A stretch of 64,000 bases of DNA. Origin: Rhopalosiphum padi (lineage: Eukaryota; Arthropoda; Insecta; Hemiptera; Aphididae). The notes below the pieces were generated by a model. The model made no database searches and was not told the origin of the DNA. It worked only from the letters and a program-made list of their open reading frames with translations. Below are positions 20,479-34,507 of the stretch, piece after piece. Each line of letters starts with the position of its first letter. Position 1 is the first letter of the stretch. The stretch is taken from positions 38,663,858-38,727,857 of the forward strand of contig NC_083598.1 in NCBI RefSeq assembly GCF_020882245.1. The letters are read 5' to 3'. A program made the translations under genes and the position numbers.

Positions 20479-23400
20479 AAGTGTAAGATATTGTTTGAAC
20501 TCTAATGAATAACATTCCAATGTAAAATAGTATATTATGTATTATTGTATCTTAAATGCGTATAGGATGCAAGGTTTGATTAGTCGATTGGCGATAAATG
20601 CTTAGTCGAAGGACTGGGATGCAATGGGAACCTTGTTTTAGTCAATTTAGATAACTTCATATTCAATTTACGTATCAATTATGAACGAAATATGATAAAT
20701 ACTAAAGTCGGAGAAAAATAAATCCTTGAATTTGTAACAAGTACAATTATTAGACATTTAGACAATTTATCAAACATCGCAATTTTCTATTTTACATATA
20801 TTTTAATATTTGACATAATGATATACACGTAATAATAAATATCAAATAAATTTAAACCAGTAATTTAATAAAATCAAATTGTATCTAGAGGGTATTTTGA
20901 AGGGAGAAGTAAAAAATTATCGAAATTCTACAAAATCGCGAAAATAAGTCAACTATTTTGTAGTTTTGATTTCACATTTAAGGATTGTAAATGTAATACA
21001 AGATTTTATAAGTTTTTTGCTGGTATTAGAAAAAAGCATTAAGCTTAATAAGTAGCATTAAGCTACTATATAGGTTTCACAAGTAATTGCTAATGTTTTG
21101 CCGAAATTGGACATTCACACATAAAATAACGATTATTGTTATTTTTTTATTATTCAAATAATATAAATATTAAAAACTCAAAACATTTCACTTGTGCGTT
21201 CTACTTATCACGTTCTACACACAATGACATTTTCAAAATATTCAAATTAATTTTCTGCCATTTAAAAACTTACAAACGCAGTAAAAAAAAATTGTTTGGT
21301 CAAAGAGTTTGAAAATGTAAAATAATTTAACTCATAAGTTGCATTGCTAAATGCAATTTCAAATATTGATAATACATATTACTATATTATGCACAATCAA
21401 TTTTGAGTATTCGATAACTATTTAAGATATTATTATTTAGGAAATAGGTAGTTCTAATCTTTCATTATACTATATATAATATTAGACGTTTAAAAATGAC
21501 CATTCTTAGGTAGTCCATTGTTTTTTTATATGAATAAATCTTTAGCGATTAATTTAATTTATACTACTTGACTAATTATTAAAATTATAACTACTTAAAA
21601 ATGTCATATCATTAGAACTTTAAATAATCCTTTAAAGATTCAATATTATTCAATTAAAACAATATTAAAATCTAAATTAAACATAATAGATGAGCGTATT
21701 ATGCCATACAGAATTAAACGATAAATAAATTTAAGTAGTTATTAAATAATATAAAGTATTAAAAATAAAAATAAAAAATACCAAACTCATATAGATTGTA
21801 TATATTGACTGTTAAGTATTTATCTTACTTTACTATAAGCTTGGAGAAAGTTAATGTTGTGTATCATGTAGGTTTATATAATATGTACCTATATACAAGT
21901 ATGTATTGTATTTGTACTTACACATTTAATAATATCGATGTTATTATAGATTTTTAGGCTTGAGCCATAACAATTAAAAACATTTAAAAAGTTTGATTAC
22001 GTTTTCATGAAAAAGATGTAATATTAGCATAGTAATATGTTATATGTATAGGTAATGACATAATCCAATTTTTCAAGGTTATACTTATACACTTATATAT
22101 TTTGCAAGGTTATAATTATAGTAATTAATTATTTATTCCAATTATGATGACCAGTTGGGCGACATAAGTATAAATTATATTTTTTAAAGATTCCATAGTA
22201 AACAAATTAAATTGTAGTTTTAAAATAATAATTTTAATAAAACCTAACATAAACAAATAAAATATTAGCTATTTTTCATAAAAAAAATAGTATGTAAATA
22301 TAAAATAATAATCTTAAGTTCTAAGATAATTAATCTCATAATTATACCCTTAAGACCTTATAATATGTGGTATATATTAGTTTATTTAATGGTACGCACT
22401 GTATATTAAAACACGATATACGTATATATAAAATACAATTTAAGTTAATAAATTGGTCTTAATTGTATGTAAAATACTTTTTTTACAAAAAATACAAATT
22501 AAAAAACAAGATTCTACACAGTAGTTAACAAAATTACAATACTAAATAATAAAAAAAAATCCATAAAAAGTCGATCATGCTGTATACAAATAAAAACATT
22601 TTTGAGAGGGAGAGGACTAAGATACTAGATTTTTAGTTTTATGACAAAAAATGAGTATCAGTTTATTTGATAACGATTTTTAGGAAGCTTTTGAGTTTTT
22701 TTGAGTCACTTAGGCTTACATCTTAAAGACTTTCTTTATTTTATGCCTACGAAATCAAGTACATATATATATATATATTATATAAGCAAACTACGATTTA
22801 TGGTTTTGTGAGATGAATAATTAAATCATTCTAGTTGTTATAAATCGACCACATATATTGTTTCCAAGTCATTATAATATTTGTACCAAGGCACTTCAAA
22901 AAGTAAAAAATTAAAAACAAATATTTAATTAGTAAAGACGAATATACTTTAACAATTTATTAATTATTAGTTATATTAATTGTGATTTGTGTTATAACTT
23001 ATAAGTACTGTATTTTAAATACCTATTAAATGGCTTTTACTGATTAATAATTGTTTATCATTAAAAACAAATTATATTTTATATACATACTTATCCATTT
23101 AGGTGGTTAGTATATTTTTTAAATATCCTATAATATGATAATTGAAGCTACAAAAGTTGGTTTATGAAATTATAGAAATATAGTTTATATGGGATCATAT
23201 TTTAATTATATTTTATATTATACAAGTCTATGGACTCATGACTTTTTGCTGATAAGTGATCTGATATAGTTATTTATATTTTAAAGCGTTACTTGTCTAA
23301 TAAAGTTTATTTATTGCATAATATATTGTTAAAAATGTATATAGACTTTAAACAGCGACTAAACTCTACATAAATAGTTTTCGGAAATAATTTCATTATT

Positions 23401-23836
23401 ATAATTTATAGCCAGTTTCCCTATACCGTTAAAAATTTAATTATAATAAAATATTAGATAAAAAATACCCAGGAACTATTAATGCGCGGTAGATTTCAAA
23501 ACACCTAAGAAAAAATTACGCTAAAGAGATGAGAGATGCATTCATATATAACACCGCACTGCAGCACACGCGGTGGTGCTTTCTATTAAAATAATATAAC
23601 TATAAGATATAGTACATTGTGTGATAAGATTAAATCGTCTCCTCTTTTAAAACGCGGTCTCAATTGAGTCAATTGTATGTATATGCAAATAGCCGTATTT
23701 TTAGTTTGTGCGAAATTCTAAAGGGGAAAAAAATAATTTAGTAAATTATATTTCTAAAAAATAAAATCTCTGGTAATACATTCCTCTAGAGTCTAGGCTT
23801 TAATATCTGTGTAGTGTGGAAAGTATGGGTGAGTGG

Positions 23837-23927
23837 CATAGACGCAAATAAGAGGGCGCTTAGGGGGTATTAGCACCCCCAATTGTAAAAATAGCACCCT
23901 CAATTTTTTTTTTAAATTTTGCCTATG
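23837..23927. mobile_element. Short hAT-like MITE, perfect 8-bp target duplication
   Basis: 91-bp insert starting CATAGACGCAAAT and ending TTTTGCCTATG, whose reverse complement CATAGGCAAAA matches the start. It is flanked by GTGAGTGG at 23829-23836 and 23928-23935. Inside, GGGGGTATTAGCACCCCC forms a small hairpin. The length of the duplication and the CA..TG ends point to the hAT superfamily. Confidence 0.75.
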
Positions 23928-23991
23928 GTGAGTGGTATATCTGCTGCATGTTTAAAAGTAGTACAATTAAAAGGATAATCAGTTATTGAAA

Positions 23992-24007
23992 GTGTGTGTG
24001 TGTGTGT
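23992..24007. repeat. (GT)8 microsatellite
   Basis: Uninterrupted GT dinucleotides. Confidence 0.85.
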
Positions 24008-27000
24008 ATCATAACGAAATTTAAGGACTTCCTATCCTTGTTAAGTCATAGAAACATGGTATATACACGCGTAAACGAATAATGAGCCACCGTTGTCATT
24101 GAATATATTGATTTGTGAGTCGAAGATTATAATACTTGTACAGTCGCTCGTATCAATCAATCAATAATTAGAATTTACGAAGACTGCGCTCTGATTATTT
24201 ATCAAATATTATACGAGATAATACAAATGTATGTAATTTGTATCCGTGTAGGACGTAGGTGTATGTATGTATTAACAGTATCAAAGTATTAGCATGAATA
24301 AATAATTAAGTTTTTTATAAATTACAACTAAATATTATATATTTATATTAGTATACATTTTATTAAGCATATATTATTAGATATATACTTAAAAGTAATA
24401 ACTAATGTTTTATAGCATTATGCATACTATAACTATAGATACAATAAATTATATTTTAAAGTTTAGAGACAAATATGTTATATAGTATTATTATATAGGC
24501 GCTTAGATTTTTTACTTAAGAACTTTATTTGCAGTATTTATATTTATGTATTCAAGATAAATGTTTATAATATATTTAATAATTAATATCATAATAATTA
24601 TAATATATTATATTAATACAAGTCATACTATATTTTAATTATCATTGTACAAATATTGCATAAAAGACAAATTGGACGTTGAATTCACTTTAGTTTATTT
24701 AAATATGTTTTTATTTACAAATCATCATTTATAATTATTATATATGATGTAATAAGTCATAATAAGAATGAAAAAATTGTATCTTATTTTACTATGATTT
24801 CCTATAATAGAATATTCCTAGGTATATGGTAAAATTATATATTTTATTGAGTAATTATTTCAAAAATGTGTTTTGTTTTAATTTAAATTAATATTATTAT
24901 GTGATTATTCATTATAGCTATATTAAAAAACTAAAAAAAAAAATCGTTATCCATAAGAATTGTTATTATCAGCATTAAGTGTTTAAAGTTTGTATTTAGT
25001 ACGTGAAGTTTATTAATTTGACGAAATACGACACCAAAGCGTTGCAGGAAATATTTATTTTGATATAATAAATATTTAAATGAGGAATTCAAAATTTCAG
25101 ACTTGAAATTTTAAAAACGTCATATGTTAGATTATAATATGACGCTTTTTCAACAATAACATAAAGTACAACACGTGCCGAAACACCTGTAGTTAATAAA
25201 TATAACGTACTTACCTATATCGTTATAAGTTAAAACATACGAATATAAGATATATTTTTAACAAAACAAAAATAAATTATTAAAAAAAAATTATAATTAG
25301 CTTTAATAACAGAAAGACAGGAAGTGTTTGCGAACTAATTAAGCATGCATAAACTGATAATGTTTCAAAAAAAGTTTATCTTTTATTTTAAGTCTCTACC
25401 ATTTTTACGTGTATGTATATTTATTCAGTATAAAGATTTGATAAAAAGAATTATACTATATTATGTTGACCTACAAACAAAAATTAAATATTTATACTTG
25501 GCACTAACACTAGTTGGCGCACAATTTTGCATGTCGATTACAATTATTCACGATTCTATAAAAAGGAGCAAATTGTACGAAAAATTGAAAACTTTATGCA
25601 TCATTTCACTTAAAAAACGATTCGCAGAAACTATACAATTCTAATATATCAACTAACTAATGACTAATGAGTATAATATAATGACTAATAATAAGACAAT
25701 GAACGGTATTTTAAGTATTTTAAATAATTAAGCGCCTATTTTACATTCATATAATATTTTATCACACAATAATTAGTTTGTTCATTATTTATACATAGAA
25801 TAAATAAGTACAATTTGTTGGTAAAAAATAGCCAATGCCTAGGGTTTTACCTATGTCTATATTGGTGTTCGATAAATATTTTGAAACATTTGAAAATCAA
25901 CTGTAAATGACCAGTGTCTTGTATTTTGTTACTAATCCTATGGAAAACCACCCGAGAAAATCGAAGAATAGTCTAATCAGAGTAACATCACAATTTTCAA
26001 TATGTATACAATACATTGTAACACTGGATTTTAAAAGTTTTAATTAGTTCCAAGGGATGAATATACTAACTTAAGACCTATTAGGTAAAAAAAATACATT
26101 GGTTAGCTCCTACATTGTGGAATAAAAGATGTAGGTTTCTACACAGTAAAGAAAATAACTTATGTTAGTTTCTCTACTAATTGCTTATCTGGTCCAATAT
26201 GATTATTATTGATTATAATATGTATTAGCCATTAGGTGTTAATATCTATTATATCATATTACCTATACTTGAAAATGTTAAACTGTTAAATAATTGTAAA
26301 AAAAATATAGTCAAACGGATGCTAATCGCTAATGGCTTAAAAAACTTAAAAATTGTACCAACTACCATTGATTATAAATACTATCATACCAGTATTTATA
26401 ATTAATGCTACTACCTATATTATATTTCGTTTGATTCATTTTGGAAAACTAAGTACTTAACATAATTATAGTGATTGACTTTTTGTTGTACAATCTGAAA
26501 TTTGATATTTATACACTTTTATTTTTCAGCGGATTTTTTAGTTTTATTTTTTTTTTAGTACTATTTGTGTTTTCCACAGAAAATGAAGGCACAATAATTT
26601 AAAAAAAAAACAAAATAAAGCAATATGATTGTAGTAATGTAGTGTAGTAATGACACATGTAATTTTTTCCACCACGTAGGAATAACGTACGTATACTTAT
26701 TTTTCACCGAAACTTACACACATCTCCTGCAAACGCCACTTCTATTTAAAACGCAATCTGCAAATTACAACATACTACTCACACCCCAGAGTGCCATCGC
26801 ACTTGATCACCACCGACGTCATTCTTATATTATCAAGTAGATTCGAAATCATATAATCATATAGAGTACTTGGAACCGTGTGCCTTGGGTACATAAATTA
26901 TACATTTATACGTTTGTTTAAGTGCAACGTAAATGGGTGATTGTTATTCTCGAATGTCATCTATATAGTAACGAGATCGGTATTTATGCGGTGCCGTCGT

Positions 27001-29446
27001 GTCGACTATAAACAATATGATACACTACAGAATAGGTTTGTCCGTTGTCGTCAGTCGTATATATAATGACGAATGAACACTAATTTATTATTCTAGTACT
27101 TCGGCTCACCCAGAAAACGTATCATCGTTTGACGCACAATAATTCGTTTGCAACAATTATATTATTATAGGATTTGTCGGTGTATATATGATAGTATATC
27201 GAAAACTAAATACCCCATCAACATATTATGTACACCGAAATATCGCCGTAAAGTCACCTAACGCATGTTCAACTATTATTCGTCTATAACTGCACCAACC
27301 GTGAACCGATGACACTCGTCACGGTGTATTATATAATTGAAAAATGTACAAAACTATTATTATATAATAATAAATTTTATTATATTATACCACACTGTTG
27401 TGTTCAAACACACAACAAAGCAATAAGTTTAAATCAGCATAATATATGCATGTGCATTTCGATGTACTTATAACCTTTTTAAACAGAATTTGTTTTCTCA
27501 CATAAATAAATTGAAGAGTACCTATACAGACCGAAACTAACTAATCTAACATCGGAAACATGTGACGGAAGAGTGCCTACGAAAACCACTCTTTATTTTT
27601 TCAGAAGATTTAGAGTATTCCGAAAAGATAGCATATTTTGCGATAATGTACATATTGTTATTATTCAACATTATATATTATATATACATATTATTATAAT
27701 GACATAATATCAATACCTGTATTAACATGTATTGGTATTATATATTATTATTACCTAACAAAAATAAGCTATTTGTAGTGTAGGTATAGTCCTGTTGCAG
27801 ACAAGGAGTGTTGTCGCATGCATTGACGTCATACCTAGATGATTTTAATAATCTACGAGTATATAATATAATATATTCTCTTACTGTATAACATGAATCG
27901 AGTGGACTCTACGTATACAAAGGATTAAAACTGAACAATAGCCTACAGGTATCCAATAAAATATATATATATATATATATATAATTTATAGTCTGCCGGT
28001 ATATAGGTAAGGTTACCTGTTTATGTTTTTTTTTTTTTACTGATTACAACGTCGATGCACCTTTAACTTGATAATTTTAAAATATTATTTTTAGACAACG
28101 AAATGGACTGTAAAATTGTTTTATATATTTTTGAAAAAATATAATTAATATGGGTACTATTCCTAAAGTAGGTTACATAAAAAAATATTATTATCATGAA
28201 AACGTATAGTATTCCATAATAATAACCACGCAAAGTTTGAACGAATAATTTATAATTACCCTGATTTCTGTATTTGTGCGCATAAGTGAATTGATAAATA
28301 ATCGTTATTTTATACGGTACACATGGTGGCTCCTATTTTTTCTTATGATATATTTAATACCATTTTATCTACTCAATACATTCAATACAAAGCCGATTGG
28401 AATACGCAAACAATATTTTTGTTTTGATTTTTTCAACTCCGCATACGTTCTATACATACTAATATATGTATCTAAGCCTAATAGATATTATTTGCGATTC
28501 ATTATACTTAAATTTTTTATTTCACAATTTTGATTTATAATAGATTATGTGATTATGAGAATATTATTAGCTTAACAATATACAATATATACACATAAAC
28601 TATATAAGTATCAAAATATCGGCCTTGAATACATATTTTGAATCGTTACCAAATCTCAAATATGCTGAGTTGTTGATACTTCAATCGCACAAATATCTTG
28701 TTTATTACAGTCAAAACAGTTTATATTTGTGAAGTAATGTTATTTGTACTCAGTTTATACTGGCTTAGATATAGATTCATAAAAACCAAATAAATCTTTA
28801 ATTTGTATAATATATCGTAGAACTGAAATATTATTATCTTATTATAATTATAAAATGTTAATAATTGTTCTTACGTTTTGACATAAGGATTTTAAATAAA
28901 TGTGTGTACTGTGTAGTTTTAAATTATTAATAACGATTTTAGAGTAGATATACCATAATAGAATCATATAATTCAATAGAAAAACAAAAATTGAGCAAAT
29001 AATGATTTAGTTTCTCGTTGCGATGTTTTTATAACTTCTTTTATAACTATAATATTATATTAATTCACTAAGCCTCTCATATATTCCCATCTTAATCTTA
29101 ATAATGCATTTTCAATTTCTGATTTTTGGAATTTTAAAGTATATTTATTTAATAAGATCAAATTTTCAAACATTTGATTTTTTTTATGACGAGGTGATAT
29201 AACTTATTTTTTAATTTCAATTTACCTTTTTTATTGTTAATTGTAATTTAGATTATTTTTGAATATTTTTATGCATAAACATCAACATTTGAACGAGTAG
29301 TTCAGTTAGTTAGTTCAGTTACTATGTTTATATAATTTTTTTAAATATTATTAAATATTAATAGATAATAACTATAATTTGTAAATTCAAATAGCCTTAT
29401 TTTTTACTATTTTGGATTATTTAGCTTTATGTCGTGTGTTACGTGA
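24008..29446. other. Gene-poor AT-rich region
   Basis: No supported gene. There is a (TA)n tract at 27961-27983. A G+C-richer stretch at about 26640-27340 with several CpG/GTCGTC words is the only part that departs from background; it could be regulatory. Confidence 0.5.
27961..27983. repeat. (AT)n microsatellite
   Basis: Uninterrupted AT dinucleotides. Confidence 0.9.
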
Positions 29447-29581
29447 ATGGTGAATGCAGAGAATGCAGTGAGTCCGTATGATTTCTATTTTGACCCTGCT
29501 GTTTTTCCGCAGTGCGGTGTGTCTGATACAGCTAAATATAAAGCTGTTTTGTTTTTTGCCGCATTCGTCATATTCATGTAG
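29447..29581 (+). CDS. Candidate small ORF or first exon with a hydrophobic end
   Basis: ATG directly after an in-frame TGA opens 44 codons to TAG at 29579-29581. The product begins MVNAENAVSPYDFYFDPAVF, has a cysteine (PQCGVSD), then a hydrophobic run YKAVLFFAAFVIFM. Codon and amino-acid use are balanced and the G+C content is well above the surroundings, unlike random ORFs here. The layout (short polar N-terminus, then a possible membrane helix) would suit the first exon of a membrane protein such as a receptor, with a weak donor AT|GTAGAA at the end. It would also suit a small secreted or membrane peptide, or chance. No family was recognised. Confidence 0.3.
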   Translation: MVNAENAVSPYDFYFDPAVFPQCGVSDTAKYKAVLFFAAFVIFM

Positions 29582-31637
29582 AACACGGTTTTAGTATATT
29601 TGTAGAGATTAAGTTTAGTAATAGAAATTGCTCATTGGAATTTCGATTAAGATATTTCAACATTTTTGTAAAAGTAATCGGCATATTAATTTACAGTTAA
29701 AAGGATAGTTTCCATTTCAAGATGTTATTTATCGCCAAAGAATACTCCTTAAACTGCATAACAAATCTAAGTAATTTAAAATATGGTCTAAAATATACAT
29801 TAAAATTACAAAACTTAGAATTTTAATAAATGTATACGAAGGAGAAATATCAGAGTGAGCATGTTTGGCGAATCATTCTGCATATTATAATTGTTAATGT
29901 TTCGTTAAAGAAATACAAATTCTAGGAAATTATAATTACCTATTATGATTTGAATAACAGAATTCATCAAAATATTATCTTGTACGAAATTATCGAAAAT
30001 GTATACCTAATGATTAAAATATTAAATACATGAAGTAATGGACATCGTAATAATCAATAAATGTATATATATTATATTTTCAGTTTTATAAAATTATATG
30101 TACACGCCACACGCATACCTACCTATTATGTCTAGAATTTTAATTTTAAGAAGACAGCCAAGCAAATTAATTAATTACTATTTGTATTTTAGTGTACATA
30201 TATAATATATAAATTAATATACTTCAATAAATGTCTTTGACCTGTCAATCACGAAGAGTCGGTAAATAAGGTTATTGTGGTTAGGTTAAAATTGATATAA
30301 GAGATATTTTACGAAGGTCTCGTCGACTAGACATTACCATTATGGTTCAATACGTATGCACAAATAAAGTTTTCGATATTCATAACACGTTTTATATAGA
30401 TCAGAAATATATCCTATTTCAATCATTAATTTTGTGCTACATAAAACCGCACTCACGATATTCCATTTTAACGTTTATTTGAAACGACACAAAAACTATA
30501 TCATAGAATTATTGTTTTAACAAGTTATATCACATGATTTTTATTTATTATTACAAAACTATTTTAGTACTTCTTAAAATAAGACGTATTCATTAGAATA
30601 AACGCATTAAATAACACATTTAACTTTTTGGATTAAACACTGAAGTGGTTCATTGTTGTTACTTAGTGCCTTATTGGTATTACAGGTACACGATATTTAC
30701 ATTTTAATTTGCGATGTGTTTAAATAAACTACGTATTATATTTTCAATATTTATTGTTCTATATAATATAATTGATTGAAATTAGCCTAGAAAAGCCACA
30801 ACGGATTGTGAACAACTACGTTTATTAAATAACGTTTAACGATACATTTTGTAAAAACATTTGATAACCTTGGTAAGTATAAAGTAGTTAATTATATTTG
30901 TACTGCCAGACATTAATTTAGAAAAATTTACAGAAATCAGCAAAGGTTTGTTTTGTCATAAAAATAAAAACAAATAGCGCAAATGTTTAAGTACCATTAT
31001 GATACTTGTATAATATAATGTATTCGTATATCAAACGATATGATAAACATATTATAAAATATTATAATAATCGAAATTAAAAACGTTGCCCATAATGCAG
31101 ACTAATTAATGTGTGTCTAAAAATAACAGTTTAATATTGTATACTTGGTCAGAAGAGCATGAACGAACGTCCGTTGTGAATTTATAATAATTAATATGAA
31201 TTTATAATGATAATTATGTGTAGAGGTCGAAAGGTAATACAAATACGTTCATAGATTAAAATTACTTCGCGAAACCTTACCATATAGTATTAATCGTTTT
31301 AAAACAGTGACACGATTTGTTTATAATATCCTGTATCTCGAGAACCCAATATTATCATAAATATTTGCCGTAGAAAAGTTCAAATTTCCAAATTCGTTTT
31401 GTCCGAAATCGGCGCATTTGAATATATACTCGAGTTTTCATTTTTTTTTTTTTTTTTTTTTTTTTAAATTCCAGTCATCGATCTAATAAAATACTAAATG
31501 CAATGTTTTAATAAATATAAAAATACTATAAAACGCACGTATTATATTTCAATGATTGCGGAAATGTGTCTATATAGTGTCTAGTGTCTGACGCAGACGA
31601 ATACAGTAGGTATACCAGTTGTACATGGTTTATACTT
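29582..31637. other. Gene-poor AT-rich region
   Basis: Only background AT-rich sequence, apart from the 25-base T run at 31441-31465. Confidence 0.5.
31441..31465. repeat. 25-base homopolymer T tract
   Basis: Uninterrupted T. It could be the poly-A tail of a minus-strand retroposed sequence, but the sequence to its right shows no recognisable element or flanking duplication. Confidence 0.85.
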
Positions 31638-31994
31638 CAATGGTGTCCAACTCGCAGGCCACGGGCCACGGGTCACAATATATAGTATTCGTTGAGTCCA
31701 TTACAAATTTCTCAAATAAAATATGGCAATTTTACAATTTATTATTAACTCATTAGCTTTCAGACTAAACTACATAACTATAACTTGAAAATTTATATCA
31801 AAATATACTTAACCTATAATCTTTATCCAAATAGTCAACACAAGATAAGAAAAACAAATCCAAATAATCCAATATAATTTTTTAATATAGGTAAAAGTGA
31901 TTATTATTGTATATAAAAATACATATTGATGGCCCGCTCAAAGTTAATTGCAAACTAAAGTGGTTCGACGAAGAAAAAAGGTTGGGCATCACTG
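31638..31994. mobile_element. hAT-like non-autonomous element
   Basis: The left end is CAATGGTGTCCAACTCGCAG; the right end reads CAGTGATGCCCAACCTTTTT on the other strand, a terminus type (CAGTGGTxCCCAACC) common among hAT elements. An internal GGCCCGC word fits the same group. Flanking GTTTATAC (31628-31635, two bases before the left end) and GTTTAAAC (31995-32002) match at 7 of 8, a plausible target duplication. Confidence 0.7.
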
Positions 31995-32739
31995 GTTTAA
32001 ACAGTATGAAACGAAAATCGGTCTAGATAAAACGGATTTAAATGTATAAGAAGGAATCGAAAATCAAATGAATCATTTATTTGCTCCGATTGATTGTTGT
32101 GTTAAAGAGTCGGGCGATCATTTTAGCCATTGCATAATATAATTACTATGTTATTAAAGAAAAGACAAAATGTACATACGTCACAACGATAAGTAGATAG
32201 CTATAATATTAAGTATACATGTTTGCTAATAATATATAGGATAAGACAGAGTGATTTCCTATAATGATTATTCGAAGAAGATTTTAGAGTTAATTTTGTT
32301 TATAGATAACACAAATAATATACGTTAGGAAAATGATTTAACTTAAATGTCTTTGATTGTCAACGACCTATGACTTGTTAGATTCGTTAATTTAATTTTA
32401 CAGAACCACCATTAATTCTTTGAAAATTAGTTTGTTTAAAAAAATTAAATTAGAAATGAGAAGATAATTTTGTACTCTGGTGATTAGGCATGATGATGTA
32501 TTATCAAACGAAATATTAATTATTTATTATAGTTTTATGATTAAATAATAGAAAAAGTTATATAATTCATTATTTTTACAATTAAATCTAAAATTAACAT
32601 ACATTTTTAAACATTTGTTTTAAACGATCGTTGGTTGATGATAATAACTGTTTTTATTTTATATAAGCTATAGTAAAGTTTATATAATGTTTTTGTTTAT
32701 CTTAATGGGATTATCAAAAACGACAAAATATATTTAATA

Positions 32740-33270
32740 TGTAATATGAAAGTACTCAAATTGGAAAATTATAAGGAAAGCCAACTCTTAAATTTTAAAA
32801 ATTGAATGACGATTTATATGATTTAACTCAGCCAAATTTATAGAGGACAGAGACCCTTTTTTTATTTTAAATTATTTAGTGGATACTTTTTCGGAAATGT
32901 TGGCGTATTAAAATCAAAATTCGATTACTAGTTTTTAAGTTATTTAACTATGTGAATTAAGAATAATAGGTCTATGATAATGGGTTTGGAAGATATATGA
33001 AGCAGGCAATGAAGAGTTGAAAATTGTATAGTAATTAATATTAATCTATCTATATAATTATAATTTGTTAAATCATTTTTAAGGATTATTATTCTTAGTA
33101 TAACATTTAAATAACTGAGAAAATATTTGTTCGAGTTTCGAATTAGGTAATTAAACATTTTCAAAAAAAATATCCACCAAATAATTTACGATAATAAAGG
33201 GGAGTTTTCATTTGAAAAAAACAGAAGTTTGATCACCACAGGCAAGAGTTAGAATGTATCTTAAACAAGT
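32740..33270 (-). repeat. Diverged copy of a 500-600 bp dispersed repeat (reverse orientation)
   Basis: Read on the minus strand it contains CTTCCAAACCCATTATCATA, then ATTATTCTTAA, and near the plus-strand right end CATTTGAAAAAAACAGAAGT with CCACAGG. These blocks recur in the same order at about 39750-40230 and 60830-61450. A 74-residue frame across it is an AT-rich shadow. Confidence 0.5.
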
Positions 33271-33489
33271 GGTTTTGTTTAAAACATTTTTTACATAAAC
33301 GTTTAAGACGTTTTAATCACTGTTTAAAGCAAAAATATTAAATTATATCCTGTTTTTTTTCTATAAAATATGCATTTTTTTTTATGGATCACGGTATATA
33401 CAACCATGGTGTAGATAACAATATAAGAACGATGTTACTTTAAAATGTATACCTATATATTACACTTAGCATGCACGATGACGATATAG

Positions 33490-33671
33490 TTTTTCACGCC
33501 AAAATACAAGGAGAACATTGATTTGTTGAAGCCTTATGGTGGCGGTTATCTGTCAATCAACGATCGACAAAAACGTGTATTTGTTTAAATCATGCTGCCT
33601 TGATACTTAAAATAAGACAGAAGAACATACAAATTCATTGTCCGTCGTATAATAAACGACCGCCGACATAA
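33490..33671 (+). other. Short two-frame coding-like patch
   Basis: Frame one runs from after TAG (33487-33489) for 32 codons to TAA at 33586-33588 (FFTPKYKENIDLLKPYGGGY and on). Frame two runs from 33522 for 49 codons to TAA at 33669-33671 (FVEALWWRLSVNQRSTKTCI and on). Composition is protein-like and G+C-richer than the flanks. It may be a remnant of a frameshifted coding sequence. Confidence 0.2.
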
Positions 33672-33939
33672 TATATCATGTTATGCTCCCTGTATACAGA
33701 AACGATATGCACTAGTGTGGTGGCACTACAATGGGCTTTAGGTCACTATTATATTAGATATAATTGACCCTGTTATCAAATTTGAATACCTACAAGAACA
33801 ATATCGACGATTAGTTAATTTTTGTTTGTTTTATTAATTTAAATATCGGTCAATAAAGCTTATCGTATTTCATAAATCATCAGGGCCATACAACATTATT
33901 TTTAATATTTCTCAAATCTGACTGTATTTTCTGCAAGGC

Positions 33940-33978
33940 AGCTGCAATATTTGCATAAGCTGCCGCAATATTATAATG
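33940..33978 (+). repeat. Two-copy tandem repeat of about 20 bp
   Basis: GCAGCTGCAATATTTGCATA is followed by a diverged copy, GCTGCCGCAATATTATAAT. Confidence 0.5.
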
Positions 33979-34507
33979 GTATACTGTACGTGTAAGTCAA
34001 CAACACTGTCCGTATCTTTCTGTAATGTATTTTGATACTTATTCGATAGTCGGTTTGGAATATTTTGAAAAAGAGTACAGAAATACTTAGTGAAAAGACA
34101 CGTTCACGTATTTTTTAATAATAATTCATAGCACTACTGACCTATAGGCCCCATATGGTACAAGTAATTAAACCGAAAAAACAAATCTGCATGCATCCTT
34201 TTAATGGAAACCGCGTAACATCGTAATCTCGGTACGTACGTGTATTGTTATCAATTATTCTGATGATATCTATCTACCGTATCATATCTACTACATATGC
34301 TATTATTTAGTCATCGTCGATTTGAAAGTTCAGTGGTCCGAAAACGCATTGATATATCATACCACTTGATAATATATACTAAACGGTAAACAATATAATT
34401 ACGATAATGGGAGTACGCGACAAAGAGCCGAGAAAAATGTAACGAATTATAATATATGTATAATAATAATAATAATAATCATATATATGTAATTTTTTTT
34501 TAGGAAT

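Larger units (their letters stand above)
19901..23836. other. Gene-poor AT-rich region
   Basis: No supported gene. It contains microsatellites at 20260-20277, 20445-20478 and about 22763-22779. A weak plus-strand exon candidate (MICETPEENLA followed by GTAAAG, about 20309-20342) lies near the (GT)n tract. Confidence 0.5.

Noticed and set aside
25345..25644. 99-codon plus-strand frame
   Set aside because: Composition is typical of AT-rich background, with no domain or splice evidence.
31441..31465. T25 tract as the poly-A tail of a minus-strand retrogene
   Set aside because: The sequence to its right shows no ORF or family match, and no flanking direct repeat was found.
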